Shown in pieces: positions 24,520-32,359 of a stretch of DNA of 35,444 bases. Origin of the DNA: a virus; the IMG/VR virus record IMGVR_UViG_3300027861_000098, positions 1-35,444 of that record. One strand, written 5' to 3'. Each line of letters opens with the position of its first letter. The stretch's first letter is position 1. Under the pieces are notes generated by a model. That model was not told the origin of the DNA and ran no database searches. It saw only the letters and a list, made by a program, of their open reading frames with translations. The position numbers were made by a program, and so were the translations under genes.

Positions 24520-25908
24520 TTACATTTCAGTATTTTCGAGCTGAGGCAGCCCAAACTCTTTTCGAAAATGAGCTTCCATTTCTCGATCTGGAAAGAAGGT
24601 CATTCCTGCGGAGGCAAGTTTAGCAATGCTCTCTACAATTGCAGCAGCATCTTCCTTCTTAAACGGTCCATGATTAATTTTTGGCGTACGGGAAGGATCC
24701 CATCCATTTAGTTTAAACAATCTTGGAATAGCAAAATCATTAAACGGCTCTTGAATTTGATCAACAATAGTATCCAGTGACATGATGAATAATTTACTCT
24801 TATCACCAACTAGAGCGTGACTCCCCACTTTATCCTGACCTAATTTTAAGAAATCAGCAAGTACAGTCTGAAGTATTTCGTTCTGATACCTTTTTATAAT
24901 ATCATTGGTATTGAACTGCTTCTTACCTGGGGAACTTACCAGTGAAAAATCATACATGGGATTATTATTTTCGTCCACATCACTCGGTATGACTATTCCT
25001 GACTGCTCATCATTCCTTACATTCTTAACAATGTTCTGACAATGTTCGTAAATAGCCTTTTTCTCAGGAGTAGCATCAGTATTCATTATTTCTGCGGGAA
25101 CCTTCATCATTGGTATACCTGCATTGTCTCTTTCAATACCAATACCCTCAATATTCTCAGTATTCTGTTTGAACCACCATGGTCGGTACGCATTACGAAG
25201 TAGGGAGCGTCCTTCCGGATTATTTCGATTGGTTTCAGTACGGAATAGCATAGCTTTTTCTATAGGTATCCATACTTTTTTCCAAACGGGAGGCCCCCAT
25301 TGAAAGGCTCCTTGTATTCCGCCATTAAGATCAAGAACCCATCCACCATTAACTATTGTCAGTTGATCGCGTATGGGTAATTTCCTCCATCCAATTTTTC
25401 CATCGTTATATTTACTGCTTCCGCCAGTAATATGATTTTTCAATCCAAGTCGCCTTTTGTAAACTATCTCATGATAGCTGAATCCGTGATTAACAAAACT
25501 CATCATCGAACTTAAAGTGTCTGACCAACTGGAGGACATGTCGTGTAAATTTTCCTGGACAAATACCGCCCGCTCCACATCCTCAGCGTTTGAGCTGAAA
25601 GGTTTGACTATATAGTTAGCCTGTCTAACGATGGTTTTAATTGTATAGAGAAAAGATCCTATGGTAGCGTCATTATCTGACATCTCGCGCCAAATACGCT
25701 GTCCCTTCACGCCCTGAAGCTTTTTTAAGATATCATCAAATACATATCCGGAACTGTAATTCAGTCCCGTATAGCCAGCCTCACCCATCTTAAGAGTATT
25801 ACCGATGGCATTTGGAGAAAATTTACCAAGTCCAACAGAGGGATCCATAAACTGTTTTTTGACTTCTTTTTGTTCGTCTTCCCCGGGATTAATTAAACTT
25901 TTATTCAT
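24520..25908 (-). CDS. Portal protein (Mu gp29-like, DUF935)
   Basis: A 462-aa protein. MSDNDATIGSFLYTIKTIVR then QANYIVKPFSSNAEDVERAV and VNHGFSYHEIVYKRR match DUF935 portals (D..I.......+...V....W.V.P, then G.S..E..W). LFRTETNRNNPEGRSLLRNA and PWWFKQNTENIEGIGIERD follow, and GIVIPSDVD plus a C-terminal helical region with IVDQIQEPFNDFAIPRLFKL complete the fold. Slightly shorter than Mu gp29. Forms the DNA entry ring; sits between large terminase and minor head genes. Confidence 0.9.
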   Translation of the reverse strand: MNKSLINPGEDEQKEVKKQFMDPSVGLGKFSPNAIGNTLKMGEAGYTGLNYSSGYVFDDILKKLQGVKGQRIWREMSDNDATIGSFLYTIKTIVRQANYIVKPFSSNAEDVERAVFVQENLHDMSSSWSDTLSSMMSFVNHGFSYHEIVYKRRLGLKNHITGGSSKYNDGKIGWRKLPIRDQLTIVNGGWVLDLNGGIQGAFQWGPPVWKKVWIPIEKAMLFRTETNRNNPEGRSLLRNAYRPWWFKQNTENIEGIGIERDNAGIPMMKVPAEIMNTDATPEKKAIYEHCQNIVKNVRNDEQSGIVIPSDVDENNNPMYDFSLVSSPGKKQFNTNDIIKRYQNEILQTVLADFLKLGQDKVGSHALVGDKSKLFIMSLDTIVDQIQEPFNDFAIPRLFKLNGWDPSRTPKINHGPFKKEDAAAIVESIAKLASAGMTFFPDREMEAHFRKEFGLPQLENTEM

Positions 25909-25916
25909 AATGCCTC

Positions 25917-27515
25917 TTAATTCATCATATTATGCAAACCACTGGTTTTGCCCAAATCTGAAGGAGGAGCCCAGCCTTTCACCGCTGTTTTTGCGGTTGT
26001 AAATAAATAAGCTGCAATTGCGGCACACATAATGGTGTCATCATGTTCGCCCGGCTCGGCCTGTGGTTTATTATTGATATCAACAAAAGTATCGGCCTCA
26101 CTATAAAATGTCGGATCATTTACTCTCATAGTGCCGTTATAAACACCCTCTTTCAAAATATCCAGCATGGTTGGGCGTGTAATACGATCGGTCAACCAGC
26201 CTTTCTTCTTCTTTGCATAATAATATAGATTCGGATATTTCTTTTGACCAGAACTCAATGCAAGCAAAACCGCGTGTCCATGATTGTTCCTTTCTACCGC
26301 GATCAACGGCCATAATCCCCTAAAACAAAGTTTTTTACCTATCCAGTATAATAAATCAGCCAGATCTTCCGGTTCCTCCTGTCCACGAAAACAGCATATT
26401 TCTTCCCGGGTGTTCTTATCAAACGCCTTAATTGTACCATAATCGCCATCCGATAACCCCTCGGAAGTATCTGAGGATATTAAATGCTCATGTTCCATAT
26501 TTGGCTTATGAAACCAGATAAAGCCATTTTTTGACCGGAGAATTATTGGTGAAGCTTTCGCCTTGATCTGTTTCATTAAGAGCAATTTCTTGAAGAAGTT
26601 TTTTCCCGAAGTAAGGAAGCAAGTTATTGGATCAGACGGGTATTCACGATTAAACTTATCAATATCGCCTTTAAAATCAAAAATTTTCTTTCTCCGGAAT
26701 TCCATCTGACTACGAATTGGAGGCTCCCCCCAATAGTCAGTAACCTGGGCTATCCACTCCTCTTCCGCCAGGATATCGTCCGGATCATGGAGTTCAGTCA
26801 AAGTATTCAGTCGGTACGCTGAATGGTCCAACCAACAGAAGAACACATTCAGGCGCGTATCAATATCTTTTTTCCAATCCTTCTGAAAAAAATTCATCCC
26901 ATTGGGAGTAGTCTCTGAGCTATGCTTCTGTTTAGCGGGTAATGCAGCCAGTGTAGCAGCTATCCGGTCAGGGTCTTGGAAAGCGGTCTCAGATAAATGC
27001 AGGCGATGTACGTGGCCGGAACGATGCTTTAATCCAACATAAATACGACTTCCAGTCTGGGGAAAGTAATAACCATACAATGAACCTCCACCTCTGTCCA
27101 GTACCGGCTTGAGTTTTGGATGCATATGTTTATATGCCGTAGCGACTATCCTGAAAATAATCTTAATTGAATCATCGTCATGGCTTTGGATGAATACCGT
27201 CAGGTTCCGGCCCCATATGCAATCATCCAAATAAACGATGGCCCAGAAAGTTGTTATCCCAATCTGACGCCCCTTCAGAATATTCGGGTTGTTTTTTAAA
27301 TTGCCCTTTTTATCGAAACATTTATCCCAGAGTTCCTGCTGCTCCTCATTAAATTTGAAGGTGGCGAGATCACCTTCCTTGTTAATGATTTTATAGAGGT
27401 TATTGCACCTCCAATGTTTTGACGATACTTTCTTGGTAAATTCAGGGGGTATCATGAAAACAATATAATCATGACGCTCTCTGAAAGCAAGCGTATTGCC
27501 TCGGACCGGAAACAT
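25917..27515 (-). CDS. Terminase large subunit (Mu gp28-like)
   Basis: Walker A-like KGRQIGITT lies about 80 residues from this start. Walker B-like HLSETAF follows (RLHLSETAFQDPDRIAATLA). The RNase H-like nuclease part begins at SSDTSEGLSDGDYGTIKAFD, continues with VERNNHGHAVLLAL and ends with HDDTIMCAAIAAYLF. Start: the ATG at 27593 lies deep in the DUF1353 gene; 27515 has AGGGG about 10 nt upstream; 27455 (MIPPEF) is the first ATG after that gene but has no SD. About 532 or 512 aa result. Packages DNA through the portal. Confidence 0.9.
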   Translation of the reverse strand: MFPVRGNTLAFRERHDYIVFMIPPEFTKKVSSKHWRCNNLYKIINKEGDLATFKFNEEQQELWDKCFDKKGNLKNNPNILKGRQIGITTFWAIVYLDDCIWGRNLTVFIQSHDDDSIKIIFRIVATAYKHMHPKLKPVLDRGGGSLYGYYFPQTGSRIYVGLKHRSGHVHRLHLSETAFQDPDRIAATLAALPAKQKHSSETTPNGMNFFQKDWKKDIDTRLNVFFCWLDHSAYRLNTLTELHDPDDILAEEEWIAQVTDYWGEPPIRSQMEFRRKKIFDFKGDIDKFNREYPSDPITCFLTSGKNFFKKLLLMKQIKAKASPIILRSKNGFIWFHKPNMEHEHLISSDTSEGLSDGDYGTIKAFDKNTREEICCFRGQEEPEDLADLLYWIGKKLCFRGLWPLIAVERNNHGHAVLLALSSGQKKYPNLYYYAKKKKGWLTDRITRPTMLDILKEGVYNGTMRVNDPTFYSEADTFVDINNKPQAEPGEHDDTIMCAAIAAYLFTTAKTAVKGWAPPSDLGKTSGLHNMMN

Positions 27516-27945
27516 CCAGGCCATGCCCCTCTGCATGATCACTAAACTGTTTTTTCTCTGCCTTGCGATGGTTACAGTATGGGATCCACCCAACTATTCT
27601 GAGGGTCCGGAATACAGTATGAGCCTTCCATGCCTTAATTTTGCCTACAATTAACAGCTTCTTATACAGTATATCAGCCACTTCTTGATTGAATTGTCCG
27701 GTAGCGAATAAGAAATCATGGATAAGAAAAGCCGCCCATGTGTCAGGATCGAATTTACCGAAAATTAATCCAATAGGAAGAGAGCTACCGTCACAGATGA
27801 ATCCTGCTGGAACGGTAATTATTTTCCAAACGCCATTCAGTTTGAATTCTAATGTATACCGCTCAAGGTTGATTACTTTCTTGGTCCCAAATTTATAAGG
27901 CTGCAGCTTTGGTTTCGGGACCGCGCCCAGTATCTCTATCTTCAC
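27469..27945 (-). CDS. DUF1353-like protein
   Basis: 158 aa from a GTG at 27945. The ATG at 27972 overlaps the preceding gene and has no SD, while GGAGG stands 6 nt before the GTG, so I prefer the GTG. The core is VPAGFICDGSSLPIGLIFGK, then AAFLIHDFLFATGQF and a helix with VADILYKKLL, the DUF1353 signature (VP.GF.TD..S.P..........A...HD.LY.......AD..F). Function unknown; in phages such genes usually sit near lysis or tail genes, so a place between the two terminase genes is unusual. The 3' end overlaps the terminase start. Confidence 0.82.
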   Translation of the reverse strand: MKIEILGAVPKPKLQPYKFGTKKVINLERYTLEFKLNGVWKIITVPAGFICDGSSLPIGLIFGKFDPDTWAAFLIHDFLFATGQFNQEVADILYKKLLIVGKIKAWKAHTVFRTLRIVGWIPYCNHRKAEKKQFSDHAEGHGLDVSGPRQYACFQRAS

Positions 27946-27958
27946 GTTATTCCTCCGT

Positions 27959-28969
27959 TCAATTATCATCATCCGGAAATGAATCCGAAATCTGCTCAGG
28001 TGATTCTATCTCAGCACCAGGTTCCAATGCTTCCAACAACTCTTCGGTCTCCGATGGTTCCTCGGCCTTCGTTTCTTCTGGAGGGGGAATAGCCTCCTGC
28101 TTCTGTCCTTTCTCAATCGCATCTAAAATAGCTAGGTGCCCATCTTCAGCGGATTCCCCACTCTCTTTCATTTCCTTAGCCATGACATCTATGCCAAAAA
28201 GCTCCACTATCTGCTTATTAACTACTGCAGCTGACTTATAATCCTTGGCAGAAAATAATTTGTAATATATTCGCTCATACCGCATGTATGCGGTGCCTAC
28301 CATAAGGCTCTTACTCTTATCCACTGATTTACTGATCGATTTTTCTATCCGGAGGATGATTTGCTTGCTTTGCTTGAAGCTGAGCATCCACTGGTCCATC
28401 ATATGTATCAGTATGCTCTCATTTGGCTTACCATCCAAAAGCATCTTAGTGATTTCCAGTCCTCTGAGGTTCCATAGAAGCCGTTTAACCATCCTATCCT
28501 GAAGGTTAGGCATCTTCACCTTATCGCCAGCAATAAGTACCCATTTGCGCTCTAACTCCTTCATTTCGTCAGGGCGCGTGATGGGTGTTTTGATTTTATC
28601 TACGTCTTCTGGATCTACATGAACACTTATGGCAACAGAGTTGTGCTTACTCTTCATGTTATTAATATTTTTATCAATCTCTTTTTTCCTGGCCATTTTA
28701 TTACTCATATCTATAAAATAGGCCCTCATTTTATCATAGGTGCGCTTAACATCAATTAATGAATCCATATCTTCAGGAGTATTAAAAACGACTAGGTCTC
28801 TTGTAATGGCGTCTTCCAGTACTCTCTTTTCTCTACATATCATATCGCAAAATTCTTCGCGAGTGCAATATTTCGACGTACCCAGAAAAAGTCTCCCCTC
28901 GTTCAGACGAAGGAATATTTCAGAAGTATTCCTGCCTTCGAGATATTTTCTTGTGTATTTTGCAACCAT
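27959..28969 (-). CDS. Putative terminase small subunit
   Basis: A 336-aa protein. Nothing in it is a certain family marker, but it precedes the large terminase and has a suitable layout: N-terminal basic helical part (KYCTREEFCDMICREKRVLE), long helices (VKRTYDKMRAYFIDMSNKMA), a central segment with LLWNLRGLEITKMLLDG, and a very acidic disordered tail (EETKAEEPSETEELLEALEP). A DNA-binding role upstream of TerL is inferred from order. Start overlaps the previous stop (TAATG). Confidence 0.55.
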   Translation of the reverse strand: MVAKYTRKYLEGRNTSEIFLRLNEGRLFLGTSKYCTREEFCDMICREKRVLEDAITRDLVVFNTPEDMDSLIDVKRTYDKMRAYFIDMSNKMARKKEIDKNINNMKSKHNSVAISVHVDPEDVDKIKTPITRPDEMKELERKWVLIAGDKVKMPNLQDRMVKRLLWNLRGLEITKMLLDGKPNESILIHMMDQWMLSFKQSKQIILRIEKSISKSVDKSKSLMVGTAYMRYERIYYKLFSAKDYKSAAVVNKQIVELFGIDVMAKEMKESGESAEDGHLAILDAIEKGQKQEAIPPPEETKAEEPSETEELLEALEPGAEIESPEQISDSFPDDDN

Positions 28970-29163
28970 TATCGATTATGTAATTTAAGTATCGGTTTGC
29001 CACTTTTCATTTTTTTTATCACTTTATTCAATTGTTCTCTCAGCTTAATAGCGGTAGGAAGATCAATGTTAGCAGTAAGCCGGTTCTCCATATTTTTCTG
29101 AAGAGTATCTATTTGGACACCGTTGTTTTTAGGATCATGGGTGATATCTATTTCAAAATTCAT
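28969..29163 (-). CDS. Small hypothetical protein
   Basis: 64 aa, basic C-terminus (NKVIKKMKSGKPILKLHNR), with a predicted helix DLPTAIKLREQLNKVIKKMK. Coupled at both ends to neighbours (ATGA and TAATG). The helix pattern resembles short phage proteins that bind partners as helices, but no function is assigned. Confidence 0.6.
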   Translation of the reverse strand: MNFEIDITHDPKNNGVQIDTLQKNMENRLTANIDLPTAIKLREQLNKVIKKMKSGKPILKLHNR

Positions 29164-29459
29164 GCCATACCCCTCTCAATATCCCCATTAAAATAACCGG
29201 GTTTAGATTTAACCTCTGTGAAATGTATTTTCTTTCCCAAAAGCCCGAACACTTTAATCAGGCGAGTAGCAGAAAATTTAATTGAGCTTCCACTGAAGCG
29301 TATTGTGTAACACCCCTTGACAGGCTCCGCGACGAAATTAACCGACAGAACCGTCGTTCCCGGTATCCTTTCGGCAACTATATAATCCCGTTTCTCACTC
29401 GCAGCAACAAATTTTGCCGACAAGTAACATACGCCCATTTTTCCGAATGTAATAAACAT
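29160..29459 (-). CDS. Small hypothetical beta-rich protein
   Basis: 99 aa with alternating beta segments (DYIVAERIPGTTVLSVNFVA, then CYTIRFSGSSIKFSATRLIK). Not recognised. Overlaps neighbours by 1 and 4 nt, which supports expression in the same operon as the RHH protein upstream. Confidence 0.6.
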   Translation of the reverse strand: MFITFGKMGVCYLSAKFVAASEKRDYIVAERIPGTTVLSVNFVAEPVKGCYTIRFSGSSIKFSATRLIKVFGLLGKKIHFTEVKSKPGYFNGDIERGMA

Positions 29460-29656
29460 TATCCTTTCCTCCCATCTGTTAACTTTCCTTGTTTAATTAA
29501 ATAATCCTCTGCTACTCGCTCAAGAAAATCAGTTCGACTATTAAACTTGTTCTTATCAAGCAGATCAATAGCTTCCAAGGTAGATTCGCGAAACTTAATT
29601 CCAATTTGCTTTCTTCTTTCGGTCCACGTTATCATGCGATCATTTTCCTTACCCAT
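29459..29656 (-). CDS. Ribbon-helix-helix (CopG/Arc-like) DNA-binding protein
   Basis: 65 aa. The core KQIGIKFRESTLEAIDLLDK, then FNSRTDFLERVAEDYLIKQG has the RHH layout: a short basic strand (KQIGIKF), helix 1, a turn with S-R-T, and helix 2. SD AAGG lies before the ATG at 29656; MITWTE (M8) is an alternative start. Likely a dimeric repressor. Its target is unknown; the GTATATAC palindromes upstream are one candidate. Confidence 0.75.
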   Translation of the reverse strand: MGKENDRMITWTERRKQIGIKFRESTLEAIDLLDKNKFNSRTDFLERVAEDYLIKQGKLTDGRKG

Positions 29657-29768
29657 CCCATTCCTTATCTTGATAATTATCAGTCAACTTATCCATCTCA
29701 TACGCGAAATATATATAAGCGCCAAGCAGTAACAGCGGTAAACCTATAATAATAATCAGTGTAATCAT
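29649..29768 (-). CDS. Tiny membrane protein (39 aa)
   Basis: The sequence starts MITLIIIIGLPLLLLGAY and continues IYFAYEMDKLTDNYQDKEWDG: one strong membrane span and a short charged C-terminus. The ATG overlaps the stop of the 24-aa peptide upstream (ATGA), and its own end overlaps the RHH start by 8 nt. No clear own SD; translation by coupling is likely. Possibly lysis- or exclusion-related, not proven. Confidence 0.6.
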   Translation of the reverse strand: MITLIIIIGLPLLLLGAYIYFAYEMDKLTDNYQDKEWDG

Positions 29769-29839
29769 AATCTACTGAACATAGCTATTAATAAAGCCAT
29801 AAGAAAGATTACTATTGCTATGGATTGAGCGTTCTGCAT
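29765..29839 (-). CDS. Tiny membrane peptide (24 aa)
   Basis: MQNAQSIAIVIFLMALLIAM then FSRL and stop. A single hydrophobic helix with a basic end. SD GAGGT stands 3-4 nt before ATG. Stop overlaps the next start (ATGA). Too small for family assignment; a signal-anchor or holin-like peptide is possible. Confidence 0.5.
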   Translation of the reverse strand: MQNAQSIAIVIFLMALLIAMFSRL

Positions 29840-29840
29840 A

Positions 29841-30041
29841 TTACCTCATTAAATGTTTCATTCCCTTAACCCGTTTAATATGTACACCCCTCTTATCATT
29901 TTTAAGACGCTTGATCTGGCTTTCTAAAACCTTCAATTTAGGTGCATAGTCCGCCTCGATAGCAACCTTCGCAGCATAAGCTTCTTCATCTATGCGCTTC
30001 AACAGTTTGTTACGCTCCTCAATTAATTCATGCAGTTGCAT
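29841..30041 (-). CDS. Small coiled-coil protein
   Basis: 66 aa from MQLHELIEERN (ATG at 30041). An ATG at 30059 exists, but AAGGAG lies 7 nt before 30041. Strong heptad pattern (LIEERNKLLKRIDEEAYAAK, APKLKVLESQIKRLKND) then a basic tail GVHIKRVKGMKHLMR. Probably binds nucleic acid or a partner; no assignment. Confidence 0.65.
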   Translation of the reverse strand: MQLHELIEERNKLLKRIDEEAYAAKVAIEADYAPKLKVLESQIKRLKNDKRGVHIKRVKGMKHLMR

Positions 30042-30117
30042 AGCCATTCTCCTTTCCATTAGACCATGAGCATTTGGCCCTGTTTGCTTTGTATTGGCAA
30101 TTGGTGCAGTTTTTCAA
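30028..30117 (-). CDS. Possible Cys-rich micropeptide with TTG start
   Basis: A TTG overlapping the methyltransferase stop (TTGA) opens 29 codons: KNCTNCQYKANRAKC then SWSNGKENGYATA. The CxxC...C pattern resembles short phage zinc-binding peptides. The start is weak and it overlaps the next gene by 14 nt. Uncertain. Confidence 0.3.
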   Translation of the reverse strand: MKNCTNCQYKANRAKCSWSNGKENGYATA

Positions 30118-30653
30118 ATTCCCAGCCCTAGTTGAATGGGGTTTTTTATTTCCAGAGTTATAATAGTATCGTTATGCGCTCCACCATGAGCAACCATTAG
30201 CACGTCCGTCATAAGAAAGCCATATTTTTCACCAATTCCACCTGAATTCCATCCACAAGCCACAGCCATTCCTTTGTGTTTTGTAATGCGGGATATCTCA
30301 ACTTTTAATTTTGCCCAAAAACTTCCCTGAGTAGTCTCCATATTGACTGTTTTTTTCATTTTTTTATAACATTCACTAACTTGTCTCGGTGAATATGGGG
30401 GATCAAATAATACCAAATCAGCTTTGTCATCCGGAATAGTTTTTAAAAAATCTAAAGCATCCATATGTTCATCAGCTATTATTTCAGGATCTAAATCATT
30501 CGAATAGCACAAATGCTTAAAAGGGCTATTTCTAACGAAAGGATCAACAACAAAACCGTCAAATGGCATTATTTTGCCTATAAATTCCATTATTGGATTT
30601 ATGTTAAATGTGTTTGCATCTGGCATGGCCCACCGTCTTTGGATGTTTATCAT
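30114..30653 (-). CDS. Adenine-specific DNA methyltransferase-like protein
   Basis: 179 aa. Motif IV is DPPY in ADLVLFDPPYSPRQVSECYK. The AdoMet-binding part reads FVVDPFVRNSPFKHLCYSND and LDPEI, a DPF.R.....Y.NDLDP pattern common to small phage adenine methyltransferases. No target-recognition domain is seen, so it is short compared with Dam. It may protect phage DNA. Start is coupled to an 11-codon ORF upstream (ATGA), with GGGG nearby. Confidence 0.82.
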   Translation of the reverse strand: MINIQRRWAMPDANTFNINPIMEFIGKIMPFDGFVVDPFVRNSPFKHLCYSNDLDPEIIADEHMDALDFLKTIPDDKADLVLFDPPYSPRQVSECYKKMKKTVNMETTQGSFWAKLKVEISRITKHKGMAVACGWNSGGIGEKYGFLMTDVLMVAHGGAHNDTIITLEIKNPIQLGLGI

Positions 30654-30685
30654 ATCCCCAACTCCCCTTGACTAACCCTTTTCAT
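30650..30685 (-). CDS. 11-codon leader ORF before the methyltransferase
   Basis: Encodes MKRVSQGELGI. It has its own good SD (GGAGG, 7 nt upstream) and its TGA overlaps the methyltransferase ATG (ATGA). Could be a coupling leader or a remnant of a lost gene. Confidence 0.4.
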   Translation of the reverse strand: MKRVSQGELGI

Positions 30686-31096
30686 TCACTTGCCTCCGTC
30701 GTTCTCTTGTTCACTGGATTGGAGGAGCTGGATACCTTCGCAAGCATTACTGAAACAACTCCTGTCTGCCTTGTCCTCTTTCTTTAATTTGTCCAGTTCC
30801 CGACTTTTAGCTTCCAATTCCTTCAGATACCATAATTGAACCATGAGTGGATCATATTCACCGTCTTTGTTTTTTGCCCTTCCAACCTTATTGCACCTTT
30901 CACAGTGATCATCTTCTGGAAGGTGTTTCTTGATTCTTGCCATGAGACAATCAAGATCAGCTTTCATTATCACATGAGTATAATCTCTAAGGACTGTTTC
31001 TTTTAGTAACCGCTTCACCTCTTCCCTTATTTTGTCTGATAACGTCATTTCCTCTCCCAATGCTTTGCTGTGATCTTCTGTGCTTCCGTTCATCAT
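30686..31096 (-). CDS. Hypothetical protein with CxxC
   Basis: 136 aa, helical and charged. Contains LPEDDHCERCNKVGRAKNKD (a CxxC knuckle, only one pair) and a coiled region YLKELEAKSRELDKLKKED. Start at 31096 overlaps the previous stop (ATGA); MTLSDKIREE at 31048 is an alternative. Not recognised. Confidence 0.6.
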   Translation of the reverse strand: MMNGSTEDHSKALGEEMTLSDKIREEVKRLLKETVLRDYTHVIMKADLDCLMARIKKHLPEDDHCERCNKVGRAKNKDGEYDPLMVQLWYLKELEAKSRELDKLKKEDKADRSCFSNACEGIQLLQSSEQENDGGK

Positions 31097-31275
31097 TCCT
31101 CCCCAAACTTTTCTTCCATGTCATACCAGTACATTAATTGGGCCAGAATATATTCTAAAAGGTCTATTCGCCGTGGGTGGTTCCATTCGTTAAATGTGTT
31201 ATTATAAAGGATATTCCATCCTAAATTATTCTCAACTGCTATTACTCTTTCGTGTATCAAATCTCCAAGTGTCAT
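31093..31275 (-). CDS. Small hypothetical protein
   Basis: 60 aa: MTLGDLIHERVIAVENN, then HPRRIDLLEYILAQLMYWYD. SD GGAGG stands 7 nt before the ATG, in a segment shared with the methyltransferase leader. Its opening resembles the inner start MTLSDKIREE of the next gene. No function known. Confidence 0.6.
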   Translation of the reverse strand: MTLGDLIHERVIAVENNLGWNILYNNTFNEWNHPRRIDLLEYILAQLMYWYDMEEKFGEE

Positions 31276-31470
31276 TCACTTACCTCCGTTGTTCTCTGCT
31301 TTTAGTTTACAAAATAGTGTTTTGACAAAAAACCAATACATTTTTAATTCACTCCAGTGGTATACAAAAAAAGCACCATATGTAGCTGTCTCACATTTAC
31401 AGTAAAGGCAAAAATCCCCGAAGAAAACGCTGTAACGAATGAATTCCAGACGATCATCATAGCAAACCAT
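31276..31470 (-). CDS. Small Cys/aromatic-rich hypothetical protein
   Basis: 64 aa rich in Phe, Tyr, Trp and Cys (FGDFCLYCKCETATYGAFFV, then LKMYWFFVKTLFCK). No clear SD precedes the ATG, so either a downstream start or no gene at all is possible. Its end (LKAENNGGK) carries the SD of the next gene. Confidence 0.35.
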   Translation of the reverse strand: MVCYDDRLEFIRYSVFFGDFCLYCKCETATYGAFFVYHWSELKMYWFFVKTLFCKLKAENNGGK

Positions 31471-31486
31471 ACGACCAAAAAATTAT

Positions 31487-31849
31487 TTAACACCCCATCC
31501 CCTTTTTATTATTTTCCGGCTTAGTCTGCAAGCACACATCACGCATACGGACGGCTTGAATTAAAGCTCCTTCGGGGTCGTTCCTTTGGAGGGCTGCCCG
31601 GAAAGCGTAGTATGGTGTGCCCCTACATTGTTCCCTATGAGTTAGATCACTTATTAGACAGCCCTTACATTCAAGTGTTGAGTCGAATGCGATACAGTAA
31701 GCGCACGAAGAGCCGGAATATATTATACCGTTAATTGATGCTTCCCCCCCCGAGCCCTCTGTATGTGTTGTGATCCCGTTATCCCGGAGGGTTTCAATTA
31801 TAGAATTCCACTTGTGTACTACTGAGTAAAATTGGTTGAGTGGTGTCAT
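31487..31849 (-). CDS. Cys-rich hypothetical phage protein
   Basis: 120 aa. SGSSCAYCIAFDSTLECKGC then LISDLTHREQCRGTPYYAF gives C-x2-C-x8-C-x2-C-x10-C followed by GTPYY. This matches the pattern of small phage proteins with C..C......C.GCP.......C..TPY, thought to bind metal. SD AAGGAG lies upstream. Exact role unknown. Confidence 0.65.
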   Translation of the reverse strand: MTPLNQFYSVVHKWNSIIETLRDNGITTHTEGSGGEASINGIIYSGSSCAYCIAFDSTLECKGCLISDLTHREQCRGTPYYAFRAALQRNDPEGALIQAVRMRDVCLQTKPENNKKGMGC

Positions 31850-31907
31850 GAATTCTCCTTTGTTAATTCACTGCAATCGTAAATATTTAAATATCAATTC
31901 TAGTTAG

Positions 31908-32258
31908 TTATGGGGTTAGCGTCTTGATTAACGCTTTCCAGCGGATTTCTGGTGGAACCGTATGGTACATTCGCCCTGTTATATACCCTTCATCCTTAAT
32001 TACTATTTCTGACAAAAAATCCATATAACCTGAAAAAATATCCACACCCATCTTCCCATAAATCTCATCCCACTCTTTGAATGTAGCTTTGTCGTTGTCT
32101 TGGGGGTTCCAAATTTCGCATGGACAATTTAAAAACAAACATGTTCCGTCTGGCTTTCTCAACCATGCAGGCCTATCGCCTGGACCAGCACTATCATGCT
32201 GATATTTCCACCCCATTAGTGTTGTTCCTACCAATTTCTTTTCTTCTTCAATTCCCAT
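31908..32258 (-). CDS. Hypothetical protein
   Basis: 116 aa. RPAWLRKPDGTCLFLNCPCE and IWNPQDNDKATFKEWDEIYG. The WNP..D...A layout is loosely similar to phage proteins with an alpha-beta-alpha sandwich domain, but this is a weak match. SD AAGG (in AATAAGGATAG) is upstream. Ends IRWKALIKTLTP. Confidence 0.55.
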   Translation of the reverse strand: MGIEEEKKLVGTTLMGWKYQHDSAGPGDRPAWLRKPDGTCLFLNCPCEIWNPQDNDKATFKEWDEIYGKMGVDIFSGYMDFLSEIVIKDEGYITGRMYHTVPPEIRWKALIKTLTP

Positions 32259-32268
32259 AATACTATCC

Positions 32269-32299
32269 TTATTTTAAAAGTTTATTAGCCTGTTCCTGG
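32269..32299. repeat. Direct repeat copy A (31 bp)
   Basis: Begins ttattttaaaagtttattag and ends ctgttcctgg. Identical to 32993-33023. In both places it encodes QEQANKLLK and stop on the minus strand. Confidence 0.9.
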
Positions 32300-32359
32300 A
32301 ACTGCTTGTAAAGGTGGTTAGGAAAGATCAACTCTCTGCCGTAGTTGGTTTTGTTTTCC

